The position numbers were made by a program, and so were the translations under genes. Positions 54,723 through 64,000 of a stretch of DNA of 64,000 nucleotides are shown here, piece after piece. The notes beneath the pieces are model-generated. The model saw only the letters and a program-made list of their open reading frames with translations, did no database searches and was not told where the DNA came from. Location of the stretch: assembly GCA_006386115.1 (NCBI GenBank), contig VFIW01000006.1, forward strand, positions 826,706-890,705, given 5' to 3'. The DNA is from Globisporangium splendens (lineage: Eukaryota > Oomycota > Peronosporomycetes > Pythiales > Pythiaceae). How positions within the stretch are numbered: the first letter of the stretch is position 1; the number at the start of each line of letters is the position of its first letter.

Positions 54723-55899
54723 TCGTAGACTACTCGTTTCAGGATGCATAGCTAGATCGAGCCAGAAACACGGTCGCATGCAGCGTAATGCCATTCCCTC
54801 AAATGCAAAGCAAGGTTCCTGCGGCTCTATGCACATGCAGGTTAAATTAAACGGTGGCGACACACAAAGTATTATCATGCGCGCAGTTTTCGGAACCCTT
54901 GGGCGTGTGGCAAAAGTCACACACTCCTCACCGCAACGCCAGCAAAAGCGTCAGCAAGGGAGGGAATTAATCTCGTCGACACCAGTGCGCTCGCTCATGG
55001 GAAACAGGCAGTACAACAGTGAGTGTCGTGCGTTTCCCTCCCTCCACACTCCCGCGAATCACTCGTCATGCAAGAACAAGCTGCTATTGTTTCATCAACC
55101 ACTCGACCCTGTCCAGCCTGCACAGACCTCCAAGAGTGGGAAGAGAGACCAGAGAGGTCCAAACATCCTGCAAGATCCTGTGACCGCGCCGTTTCGGTCC
55201 TTTTCCCTTCGGACTGGCTGTCACACATAACGCCTCGGACGTCATTGCTTGACCTCGCCACGAGAGAATGCACTCGAAGGTTGAGCACCTTGGATCCCTT
55301 TCGTTCCCGCCAAGGCGGCGTCCGCGTCCCACCTGCGGCGTTCTCTTTTCAGCGAGTGCATCGAGTGTGTCAATTGGGCCACCAAGAGCTCAACTTGCCT
55401 GTGTGTGCTTGCTCGCAAAAAGGGACTCGACTGGCTCTTCCTAGGACATAGTGAAATCAAGTCAATTCGACCGTTACTCTTGATTGACTGGCAAACGAGC
55501 CACCTGTTGTCACTTTGTACCGGTCCAGATCGGATCTTTTAGTAATTGTTGAAGTTCCACTTGAGGACCTGCTCGTGCACATGTGTCGCAGTTCATTTTC
55601 GTGACTTCTTCCCCCCATTTTCGGGAAAAACTCGATCTCGTCTGCTGACAATCGACTGGTTTGTTGCGTGAAAAGGAGTCACGGTCGATGAGCTGTCTGC
55701 ACGGTCGACGGGAGCCGATCATTCACGAGTGAACGCACATAGCTGGGGTGACGGCGTTTGCTGCATTCCTCCCTGCCTCAAGTTGTTTACGTTCTCCCGC
55801 TGCTGCAGTATTAGACCTCCTGCGAGTTTCACACAGTCAGTCCTTCTGTCGGCGCTGTGTTTCTCCTCTGCAAGGGGATCCTCTGGTAGATCTCTCGTT
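54723..55899. other. Array spacer between nucleases 2 and 3
   Basis: About 1.2 kb with no gene supported; overlapping short ORFs around 55000-55450 are chance frames. Confidence 0.4.
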
Positions 55900-55916
55900 C
55901 ATTTTCCAATTTGACG
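55900..55916 (+). promoter_or_regulatory. Initiator/FPR-like core promoter of nuclease 3
   Basis: TCATTTTCCAATTTGAC, 43 bp before the ATG. Confidence 0.5.
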
Positions 55917-55959
55917 TCCAGTCCTCAACCACTTGCCATTTGGATATCGCTGCCATACG

Positions 55960-56979
55960 ATGAAGATCTTCGCTGCAACCGCCGCTATCGCCGCCACGCT
56001 CGCCAATCTGCCATCCGCCCTCGGCTGGTGGGACAACGGCCACATGATGGTCGGTGAAGTTGCCACCCAGCTCATGGACCCGAAGGATGTTGAGACCATC
56101 CACTCGGTGCTCACGACATGGGAGAAGGACTTCCCCAACACCGACACGATCACGACCGCTGCAATCTGGGCCGATTTGGTGAAATGCAAATCGGTGTCGT
56201 CGTACTGCATGTCGCCAACGAGCCCGTCGTTTTCCATGATGGATGTGTGGCACTACGTCGATCTGCCGGTGAACGTGAACGGCGATAACTGGAAGGGACA
56301 GGAGCCTGGTCTCGCACTCTTCGACGACAACCTCGACGGTCTCTCGATTGATTTTATGGAGAAGGCGATGACGTCGTTCGCGACCACGAAGTCGAACTGG
56401 GCCGCCAATTTGCTCTTGCGTCAGTTCATCCACGTCTTTGGGGATACTCACCAACCGCTGCACACGATCGGCGGTGTCTCCGCTGCCCTTCCAGGTGGCG
56501 ATGCCGGTGGTAACTCGTATGTGTTTATCACGCCATGCGCTTTTTCCAACCTGCACGCGCTCTGGGATGCTGCCGCCGGCGAATACAGTCTCAACAACTG
56601 GAATCTGACGATGAGTTTTACTCCACAACTCGTCGCCAATGCCACGGAGCTCATCAGCTGGCTGCCAGCGATCGCGGACCCGCTCAACTTTGACCAGTAC
56701 AAGGACATGTCGTTCTCGGCGTTCTCGACTGCGATGACTGGCACGAACAAGGGTCTTCGTCAGGTGATCTTGGACTCGTACAGCTACGCCAACACTGTCG
56801 TGTACAGCGGCTTGGACCTGAACTTCAACAGTGCGAAACGCGTGCCGTGTCCTTCGAAGACGTACACTGACTGGGCTGCCACGGTGGCAAAGCACCGCAT
56901 TGCGCTTGGTGGCAAGCGTCTGGCGGTCGTCTTGGCTCAGTTTGCGCGTCAACTTCGTACCCTCGGCCTCGCGCAGTAA
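55960..56979 (+). CDS. Secreted S1/P1-type nuclease 3
   Basis: Single exon, 339 aa from the ATG at 55960, chosen because it gives the same 22-residue signal peptide as its neighbours (MKIFAATAAIAATLANLPSALG); a further in-frame start upstream would spoil it. Zinc ligands present: WWDNGH, WADLV, WHYVDLP, HVFGDTHQPLH, HALWD. Its first about 190 bp after the signal peptide region are identical to nuclease 5 (56001-56189 against 60636-60824), and 56539-56817 is identical to the matching stretches of nucleases 1 and 5. The tail (NSAKRVPCPSKTYTDW) resembles nucleases 4 and 6 instead. Confidence 0.95.
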   Translation: MKIFAATAAIAATLANLPSALGWWDNGHMMVGEVATQLMDPKDVETIHSVLTTWEKDFPNTDTITTAAIWADLVKCKSVSSYCMSPTSPSFSMMDVWHYVDLPVNVNGDNWKGQEPGLALFDDNLDGLSIDFMEKAMTSFATTKSNWAANLLLRQFIHVFGDTHQPLHTIGGVSAALPGGDAGGNSYVFITPCAFSNLHALWDAAAGEYSLNNWNLTMSFTPQLVANATELISWLPAIADPLNFDQYKDMSFSAFSTAMTGTNKGLRQVILDSYSYANTVVYSGLDLNFNSAKRVPCPSKTYTDWAATVAKHRIALGGKRLAVVLAQFARQLRTLGLAQ

Positions 56980-57979
56980 CCCCTCTAGGTTAGAGTCGTA
57001 TTTGCTCTTTATGTCAAAGTCCACGATTCTGTATGAACTCGCAGCAAATCAAAATAAACTTTTATGATTTTAAGGCACCACCTCTGTCAGTTTTCTTTGC
57101 AAAGAGGAGCAGGGCGGTCAGGTCATCCTCGTGTGTGGAGAAAGCAGTTCTCGTCGTCTTTGGCAGGCGATCGGGGGCTGCGTCGACATGTGTCGGAGAC
57201 GCATCACCACAGCCTCCTCTCGCACTGTTTCTTTTCTCTGCGCTCGTGTCAACGGAGGGGCTCCAGGACTGCTGCGCAAAGGAGAAAGGAGCGAGAATGT
57301 GGCAACCAAGTTTTCGTTTTTCAACTTTTCAACTCGATGCCATCCTCCTCGGTCACGAAATTAAAGAACAGTGCAACCTTAAGGATGATATAGATTATTA
57401 GAGGACTACTCACTTGTGCAAGTAGAACGATGCATATTTGTGTGCAGTAATAATTTCAAAGTGATGAATTGATTCAAGATAATCTAATGACACAGGTTTT
57501 AATCAATGCCCATCTCCAGCGTTTCTGGGAGAAAAGAAAGGCAACACAAATCATGAAATAAGGATGCAAACTCAAATACTAGCGAAGAAATGGGAGACTT
57601 GAGATCGGCGACGCGGTGGAAAAGCACACTCACAATACCAGAAAAGCGGCTTTGTGGCTGCAGTATTCGCATTGAAACGTGCAGTGGATTGGTCGGTCAC
57701 ATAGAGCGAGAGCTTGGCCGACGTGCTTTCGTTTTGGATGACTATTTAACCTTGTAGCCTTGTCACACAAGGTTGGCTACTTTTAGAAGTAATTAAAGGA
57801 AAACAACCCACTTCTACAATAAACGGTCCTTTTGAGATTCTGATTCTCAAATCCACCGAGCTCGCACAAGAGGCACCACACCAGGATTGCTAAGTAGATT
57901 CGTGGACTGGAGCTCCTTGTGCTCCTAGGCTCAACAGAAGCCCGCGAGGACTCGACAAACAAACAAACCCAGTGCCCTT
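56980..57979. other. Array spacer between nucleases 3 and 4
   Basis: About 1 kb; short ORFs only. Confidence 0.4.
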
Positions 57980-57993
57980 TCATTTCTACTTTG
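57980..57993 (+). promoter_or_regulatory. Initiator/FPR-like core promoter of nuclease 4
   Basis: TCATTTCTACTTTG, followed by GGCGTTCAAGTCC; 55 bp before the ATG. The downstream GGTCAAGTCC-like stretch recurs before nucleases 5 and 6. Confidence 0.5.
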
Positions 57994-58048
57994 GCGTTCA
58001 AGTCCCCACTCGCTCCGACTATCCGTTCCAACGTTGAAGTGCTCGACG

Positions 58049-59068
58049 ATGAAGGTTCTCGCTCTCGCCGCTACTGCTGTTGCTGCGTTTGCCAACCTTC
58101 CGTCTGCCCTTGGCTGGTGGGATAACGGCCACATGCTCATCGGCGAAGTCGCCACCCAGCTTATGGACCCTGCGGATGTCCATACCATCAAGACCGTGCT
58201 GAGCACCTGGGAGAAGGACTTCCCCAACACCGACAGCATCACGAACGCTGCGATCTGGGCCGATTTAGTGAAATGCAGAAGTGTCAGTTCCTTCTGCACC
58301 TCGCCTTCGACTCCATCGTTCACCATGATGGACACGTGGCACTACATCAACCTCCCAGCGAACGTCAATGGTGACAAGTGGAAGGGACAGGAACCGAGTG
58401 TTGCGCTGTTCGCTGACAACCTTGAAGGAGAATCGATTGACTTCATGGAGAGAACGATGACGTCGTTCGCGACCACCAAGTCGAACTGGGCCGTCAACTT
58501 GCTCTTGCGCCAGTTCATCCACATCTTTGGCGACACCCACAATCCTGTCCACACTCTTGGTGGTATATCTCCATCGCTTAATGGCAGTGATGCGGGAGCG
58601 AACGCGTGGAGATTTGCCAGTCCGTGCGCTTTTTCCAACTTGCACGCGCTCTGGGATGCCGCCGGCGGCGAGTACAGTCTCAACAACTGGAACGAAACGA
58701 TGGATTTCACCCCACAGCTCGTCGCCAATGCCACGGAACTCATCAGTTGGCTTCCGTCACTTGCGGACCCGCTCAGCTTTGACCAGTACAAGGGCATGTC
58801 GTTCTCAGCGTTCTCATCCGCGATGACCGGTGCCAACGGTGTTCTGAAGCTCGTGGTCCTGGACTCGTACAGCTACGGCAACACTGTCGTGTACAACGGT
58901 CTCGACTTGACGTTCAACAGCGCTCAGCGCGTCTCATGTCCTTCAAAGTCGTACATTGACTGGGCCGCGACCGTGGCCAAGTTCCGTATCGTGATCGGCG
59001 GCAAGCGTCTCGCAGTCGTCTTGACCCAGTTTGCGCGCCAGATCCGAACTCTTGGTCTCGTGCAGTAA
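58049..59068 (+). CDS. Secreted S1/P1-type nuclease 4
   Basis: Single exon, 339 aa from the ATG at 58049 (MKVLALAATAVAAFANLPSALG, signal peptide). Ligand motifs complete: WWDNGH, WADLV, WHYINLP, HIFGDTHNPVH, HALWD; the usual Gln-Pro-Leu between Asp and His is Asn-Pro-Val here. The most independent of the intact members: it lacks the identical 279-bp tract shared by 1, 3 and 5 (for example NETMDFTPQL, MTGANGVLKLVVL). An extra potential N-glycosylation site (NGSD) sits in the loop after the HxxxD-H motif. Confidence 0.95.
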   Translation: MKVLALAATAVAAFANLPSALGWWDNGHMLIGEVATQLMDPADVHTIKTVLSTWEKDFPNTDSITNAAIWADLVKCRSVSSFCTSPSTPSFTMMDTWHYINLPANVNGDKWKGQEPSVALFADNLEGESIDFMERTMTSFATTKSNWAVNLLLRQFIHIFGDTHNPVHTLGGISPSLNGSDAGANAWRFASPCAFSNLHALWDAAGGEYSLNNWNETMDFTPQLVANATELISWLPSLADPLSFDQYKGMSFSAFSSAMTGANGVLKLVVLDSYSYGNTVVYNGLDLTFNSAQRVSCPSKSYIDWAATVAKFRIVIGGKRLAVVLTQFARQIRTLGLVQ

Positions 59069-60542
59069 GCGGTGACGCGATGAACGCGAGTCTCGTTCAC
59101 ACACACACACGTAGTATCAGATTACTTCAGTCAAATCCAAATAAAAGGTATTCCACACCACTCAAACTTATTGTTGTGTTGCTCTCGCAACCTGGAAAAG
59201 CGCAAACCCACATGAAAGAGACACGAAGCCTCTGAAGGCTGGTATTCGAAATTATTGGCGCTGACTTCCCGCCAGCAAGATGCAAAACTGTTTGTCCGCT
59301 GATGGCGATGGGAATTGTCCGTGGAGTGAGCTCATGCCCATTCAGCCTATTATAGCGACATGCACTTGGAGATTCTCTCTGAAGGCACACACGCAAAACA
59401 GAAAGAGATGGCGGTCACCTTCAGTCAGCTGAATGAGGGGAGGAGCTTTCGGCATTCAGGTATTTCGTATCAAGCGGCTTGTCGTTCGTTCGCAGCGAGT
59501 TCTAATTTTTGGTGTGGGTGGTGGTGGTGACTTGGAGACTGACTTGACAGAAAAGATTCGCTTGCAGTCCACGCTGACGGCGTCACAGATATTCTCTTCC
59601 TCCCATCACCTTCCTCCAGTCCCTATTGCGCAGGATTCCGTCGATGGAGCACGGGATCCGCTGATGTAGAGCTCCCCATCACGAAGTGCTGGCCGTTTTT
59701 TAGTCGGCAGTGCATTGCAGGTATCCCACTGGTTCTTGCAGGTTCATGCATTCTAAGAGGATTTAATTAAGCTTAATTGAAATTGATCTAGATCGATTGA
59801 CGAAGGACTATTGGTATTCACAGGTCATTGCAAACGAGATTCGCGTGGATGGTGACTTGCTGCGGCAAGAGAAAAGCCGCATGTCAAAGATAGGTTCGAC
59901 GCAATAAGGGTGCATTACATCGTTTGCTTTTGTGACGAGGTACCATGACATGTTGGCAAGCTGACATTCGCCACATAAACCGCGTAGACCGAAAAGGCTC
60001 TAGAGGGGTACGTGGTTGACTGCTTGCAGCTGGCATTGCACAGAGCTGGCGATTTTTGATATTCGCAGTTTCCTGGCGATATTGATACTCCCTCTTGTGC
60101 TCAGCTGGTGTCCTCCATTGGAAACAATCCGAGCCGTGTGAACCATTTCTCTCTCAAAGAGATTGCAATCGTTTCGAGAGAACGACAGGGCCAGTGATGT
60201 TGCATTAGCTGCAGCCGCGCCAACGCGTGCCGTCTGGTGACAGATGCACCTTCATAGATTCGGTCATTCTGACAGTCGACGATCGATCGGTTTGAACCGC
60301 CCCCTCTCATCATATTGCTTCCATTTCTATCAATAGTTTTTTCGTCAGACCTTTCTTTTCTGATTTTGCCGTGATGGGGAACTGTCTTTGTCTTGGCCAC
60401 CAATCTGATCCACCAAGCGCATCCTTACTCTGTGCCCACGAACTGAGACTGAACTCCCTCTCGGATGTCGTGGGGGTATCTCCCCCTGCTCACCCAGTCG
60501 CTCGCCTCCAGAGCCTGAGCCTGAACTGGGATTTGCGTTGTG
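59069..60542. other. Array spacer between nucleases 4 and 5
   Basis: About 1.5 kb with no supported gene. An AT-rich stretch lies near 59760-59800. Confidence 0.4.
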
Positions 60543-60556
60543 TCATTTCCACTTTG
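60543..60556 (+). promoter_or_regulatory. Initiator/FPR-like core promoter of nuclease 5
   Basis: TCATTTCCACTTTG, followed by ACCCCCAAGTCCAGACTCGC; 38 bp before the ATG. Confidence 0.5.
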
Positions 60557-60594
60557 ACCCCCAAGTCCAGACTCGCCGTCCAAGTCGTGCAATC

Positions 60595-61614
60595 ATGAAG
60601 GTCTTTGCGTTTACCGTCGCCGCCGTGGCTGCGATCGCCAATCTGCCATCCGCCCTCGGCTGGTGGGACAACGGCCACATGATGGTCGGTGAAGTTGCCA
60701 CCCAGCTCATGGACCCGAAGGATGTTGAGACCATCCACTCGGTGCTCACGACATGGGAGAAGGACTTCCCCAACACCGACACGATCACGACCGCTGCAAT
60801 CTGGGCCGATTTGGTGAAATGCAAGTCCAAGGCGTCGTACTGCATGTCTGACAAGACCCCATCGTTCTCGATGATGGACACGTGGCACTACGTCGATCTG
60901 CCAGCGAACGTGAACGGCGACAAGTGGAAGGGACAGGAGCCAAGTCTCGCTCTCTTCCAAGACCTCATCGACGGTCTCTCGGTTGATTTTATGGAGAAGG
61001 CGATGACGTCGTTCGCGACCACGAAGTCGAACTGGGCCGCCAATTTGCTCTTGCGTCAGTTCATCCACATCTTCGGTGACTCGCACCAGCCATTGCACAC
61101 GCTCGCTGGTATCTCCGAGAGACTGCCAGGCGGTGATGCCGGTGGTAACTCGTACACGTTCGCTTCTCCATGTGCTTTTTCCAACCTGCACGCGCTCTGG
61201 GATGCTGCCGCCGGCGAATACAGTCTCAACAACTGGAATCTGACGATGAGTTTTACTCCACAACTCGTCGCCAATGCCACGGAGCTCATCAGCTGGCTGC
61301 CAGCGATCGCGGACCCGCTCAACTTTGACCAGTACAAGGACATGTCGTTCTCGGCGTTCTCGACTGCGATGACTGGCACGAACAAGGGTCTTCGTCAGGT
61401 GATCTTGGACTCGTACAGCTACGCCAACACTGTCGTGTACAGCGGCTTGGACCTGAAGCTCGTCGACAGCAAGAATGTTGCGTGCCCCTCGAAATCGTAC
61501 GTTGACTGGGCTGCGACCGTGGCCAAGTTCCGTATCGCTGTGGGTGGCAAGCGTCTGGCTGTTGTGTTGACCCAATTCGCGCGCCAACTTCGCACCCTCG
61601 GCCTCGCGCAATAA
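60595..61614 (+). CDS. Secreted S1/P1-type nuclease 5 (mosaic)
   Basis: Single exon, 339 aa from the ATG at 60595; signal peptide MKVFAFTVAAVAAIANLPSALG. All ligand motifs are intact (WWDNGH, WADLV, WHYVDLP, HIFGDSHQPLH, HALWD). By sequence it is a patchwork: the 5' third equals nuclease 3 (60636-60824 identical to 56001-56189; a second shared stretch around 60985-61067), and the 3' half equals nuclease 1 (from about GGTGGTAACTCGTACACG to the stop, with few differences). A short middle (QDLIDGLSVDF, then GISERLPGG) is its own. This pattern fits gene conversion or unequal crossing-over within the array. Confidence 0.95.
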   Translation: MKVFAFTVAAVAAIANLPSALGWWDNGHMMVGEVATQLMDPKDVETIHSVLTTWEKDFPNTDTITTAAIWADLVKCKSKASYCMSDKTPSFSMMDTWHYVDLPANVNGDKWKGQEPSLALFQDLIDGLSVDFMEKAMTSFATTKSNWAANLLLRQFIHIFGDSHQPLHTLAGISERLPGGDAGGNSYTFASPCAFSNLHALWDAAAGEYSLNNWNLTMSFTPQLVANATELISWLPAIADPLNFDQYKDMSFSAFSTAMTGTNKGLRQVILDSYSYANTVVYSGLDLKLVDSKNVACPSKSYVDWAATVAKFRIAVGGKRLAVVLTQFARQLRTLGLAQ

Positions 61615-63002
61615 GTGATAATCGCATAGTACAAGGTGTGGATTTCTTTGTAACCAAAACGTGTCTTCTCGATCATACAAACTGTGTGTTTTTGAACTCA
61701 GTCTTTAGGTTCATGAAAAGATGTTCCTCACTCCATGTTGCTTTCCAATTCAAACGTGTGCTGCCATAGGCGACAGGTTCTGTACGCGAGAATTGACGCA
61801 AAGAGATATAGAATGAGAGAGCATGAAGGCGGGGAGATGCCAGGATGGTGTGGGAACGAATGATGAGAATGCACCGCGGCAGGATCAGTCAAGACGGGGA
61901 AGAGCGACTCTGTCGTGGCTAATATGCTGCAGACAGATGAAGAAAAACGAAGAGCATGGCCATCATCACGCTCGCGTGCAGGGACGCATTCAGTGGACTT
62001 CATACGCTCTATCGTGCAATTGCGGGCCACCCACACCAGAGAGAGTCCACTCTGGACAGGAGGCCAAAGGCACTAGATTCGCTGGTGCACGCCACTGCCG
62101 TGACCAAGATTCCCATCGGTGAGTGCATCCATCAAGGATGCTGCAAAGCGTACCTGCTCCGAAAAGCTCCGATTATAGATTCGCAGAGGCTTTTAATACA
62201 GGGATTCGCTGACTAATGGACTGAAAGGACTAAATAATTCATGGGGCCGTATAAAAATGAACGGGATCAGTGATCAGCGCCACAGCAGTCAGACAAGCGC
62301 AGGCGCAAAATGGACAAGAGAAAAGGCGGAAGCGTTGGCAGGTGCATTCAAGGTGGGTGATATGATGTATTTGTGATATGAATATGGAAGTAATGGAAAA
62401 GAGAGAGCGAAAACCCTCGTGCTCCATTCAAGATTTGCCCTCAGATTACAACGGAAAATCGTGTTGATCATAAAGTCACTGTAATCGTCGCCGATACTTC
62501 GGGCTTCCAGGCTTGCCTGTCTGTCTGCGTTGGGATCTGAGTTTTGTCATCCTTCGGCCAGCGCAAAGCGGAGCCTTTGCATGATCCGTGACTTGCTTCT
62601 AAAACACAGCACGGTGTCATTCATTCACCTTTCACTGGTGCAATGCGGCACTGTCAGGGAGGCGTCTGTACTGCTTTCATTCCTCTTTTGCATGCATCCT
62701 TCAGGTAAACTTTGCATGAAATCACCCCTTTTCTCTATAAATCGGCTCCGAAAATGATAGTCACAGTGCTTTCGATCACTTTCGTTTCGTTGAGTGTCTG
62801 ATGCCGCATCCCATCGCGCGCATCTTCTCGTTCGAGTGTCCGCCATTACCTGGCTACTGTGTGGACAATCGGCATAGCTGGCCGTTTGCTGGTGGGGGAA
62901 GCGCCTGTGTGCATGCAGACACGTTCTTAGAGGAAGGAACCTTGGTCTCCCCACCGAGCCTCGGGTGCCTCGACTTTTGCGCAAGGATTTGTAGCTTGCT
63001 GG
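61615..63002. other. Array spacer between nucleases 5 and 6
   Basis: About 1.4 kb; no gene supported. A short CT microsatellite (about 63041-63057) lies in the leader of nuclease 6. Confidence 0.4.
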
Positions 63003-63016
63003 CCATTTCCGCTTTG
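63003..63016 (+). promoter_or_regulatory. Initiator/FPR-like core promoter of nuclease 6
   Basis: CCATTTCCGCTTTG, then GCGGTCAAGTCC; 58 bp before the ATG, with a CT repeat between. Confidence 0.5.
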
Positions 63017-63074
63017 GCGGTCAAGTCCTCACTCACGCTATCTCTCTCTCTCTCTCTGCGAAAGACAACACAAT

Positions 63075-64000
63075 ATGAAGGTGTTCTCAGCCACCGTTGC
63101 GACTGCGGTCGCTACGATCGCCAACCTCCCGTCCGCCCTCGGCTGGTGGGACAACGGCCACATGATGGTCGGTGAAATCGCCGGGCTGCTCATGGACCCT
63201 GCGGATGTCGCCACGATCGAGACCGTGCTCACGGAATGGGAGACGGATTTCCCCAACACCAACACGACCACCACAGCTGCGATCTGGGCCGATCAAGTGA
63301 AATGCAAGTCTGTCGCGTCATACTGTGCCTCGCCATCGACGCCGTCGTTCTCGATGATGGACACCTGGCACTACATCGACCTGCCGCTCAACGTGAACGG
63401 CGACAAATGGAAGGGTCAGGATCCGAGTGTCGCTCTCTTTGCAGACAGCTTCGATGGCCTCTCGCTCGACTTCATGGAGAAAGCCATGGCGACGCTTGCG
63501 ACCACCAGCTCGACCTGGACTGTCAACTTAGTGCTGCGTCAGTTCATCCATATCTTCGGTGACTCGCACCAGCCGCTGCATGCCGTCGCTGGTGTGTCGG
63601 CTGACCTTCCAGGTGGCGACGGCGGTGGCAACTCGTACGTGTTTGCGACCCCATGTGCCCACTCGAACCTGCACGCGCTCTGGGATGCTGCTGCTGGCGA
63701 GTACAGTCTCAACAACTGGGCGCCAAACATTGATGACATCAAGCCAGCACTCCGTGCCAATGCCACGGAGCTCATCAGCTGGCTGCCAGCGATCTCGGAC
63801 CCGCTCAACTTTGACCAGTACAAGGACATGTCGTTCTCGGCGTTCTCGACCGCCATGGCTGGCACGAACGGCGCCTTGAAGAACGTGATCTTGGACTCGT
63901 ACAGCTACGCCAACACTGTCGTGTACAGCGGCTTGGACCTGACGTTCAACAGCGCCAAGCGCGTGCCGTGTCCTGCGACCTCGTACACCGACTGGGCTGC
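63075..64000 (+). CDS. Secreted S1/P1-type nuclease 6 (3' end outside window)
   Basis: Open from the ATG at 63075 (MKVFSATVATAVATIANLPSALG, signal peptide of 23) to the window end, about 308 residues of an expected 340. Ligand motifs: WWDNGH, WADQV, WHYIDLP, HIFGDSHQPLH, HALWD. It differs from the others at GEIAGLLMDP and in a replaced segment after SLNNW (APNIDDIKPALRANATEL). It shares the end of the common tract (LISWLPA then DPLNFDQYKDMSFSAFSTAM) with members 1, 3 and 5. The array may continue beyond 64000. Confidence 0.95.
   Translation, partial: MKVFSATVATAVATIANLPSALGWWDNGHMMVGEIAGLLMDPADVATIETVLTEWETDFPNTNTTTTAAIWADQVKCKSVASYCASPSTPSFSMMDTWHYIDLPLNVNGDKWKGQDPSVALFADSFDGLSLDFMEKAMATLATTSSTWTVNLVLRQFIHIFGDSHQPLHAVAGVSADLPGGDGGGNSYVFATPCAHSNLHALWDAAAGEYSLNNWAPNIDDIKPALRANATELISWLPAISDPLNFDQYKDMSFSAFSTAMAGTNGALKNVILDSYSYANTVVYSGLDLTFNSAKRVPCPATSYTDWA

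Noticed and set aside
54995..55451. Overlapping ORFs on both strands between nucleases 2 and 3
   Set aside because: They overlap in several frames with low-complexity residues and no homologous pattern.
1..64000. tRNA, rRNA, transposon or viral genes
   Set aside because: No tRNA cloverleaf sequence, rRNA core, transposase, reverse transcriptase or viral signature was recognised by eye; a tRNAscan or repeat search was not possible.

Overview
The window reads as nuclear DNA of an oomycete (water mould, stramenopile), though no marker in it fixes the genus. Genes are dense and lie on both strands. Introns are mostly 70-140 bp with GT-AG ends and a GTRNGT-like donor. There are stramenopile-type expansions of BT1-family transporters and of secreted S1/P1 nucleases. 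Core promoters upstream of the nucleases look like the oomycete Inr+FPR element (TCATTTYC...WTTT). Flagellar and centriolar genes (epsilon-tubulin, an outer-dynein-arm docking-like protein) point to a species with zoospores or a zoosporic ancestry.

Layout. 1-3.4 kb: end of a malic enzyme and an ER-type DnaJ. 3.8-15 kb: three BT1 transporter copies (two on -, one degraded on +) enclosing epsilon-tubulin and phytochelatin synthase. 15.2-22.9 kb: a histidine-rich ZIP metal transporter, convergent with RPB1, the largest subunit of RNA polymerase II, which has a long CTD of YSPTSPA heptads. 23.4-38.3 kb: housekeeping genes including an unrecognised ECTF-repeat protein, an SRP9-like protein, CTF18, a costars/ABRACL protein, a dysferlin-domain protein, a coiled-coil protein, a Cys-rich protein and ubiquilin. 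38.6-46.8 kb: a 13-exon FANCI and a convergent LRR/coiled-coil membrane protein. 47-51.1 kb: a TIG-like fragment and a disrupted outer-arm docking gene. 52.2-64 kb: a head-to-tail array of six S1/P1 nuclease genes, one an obvious pseudogene and the last cut by the window end.

Functional themes. Genome maintenance and transcription: CTF18, FANCI, RPB1. Protein quality control and targeting: DnaJ, SRP9-like, ubiquilin. Metal handling: ZIP and phytochelatin synthase, 2-3 kb apart. Cilium: epsilon-tubulin and the docking-complex gene. Extracellular nucleic acid degradation: the nuclease array.

The strongest second-look signals are the mosaic nuclease array with shared promoters, a docking-complex gene with a frameshift and two in-frame stops, a BT1 copy trimmed at both ends inside an inverted repeat, and the all-alanine CTD. 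Exon boundaries were read by eye from splice signals and checked for reading-frame phase. No similarity search was run, so family names rest on recognised motifs.
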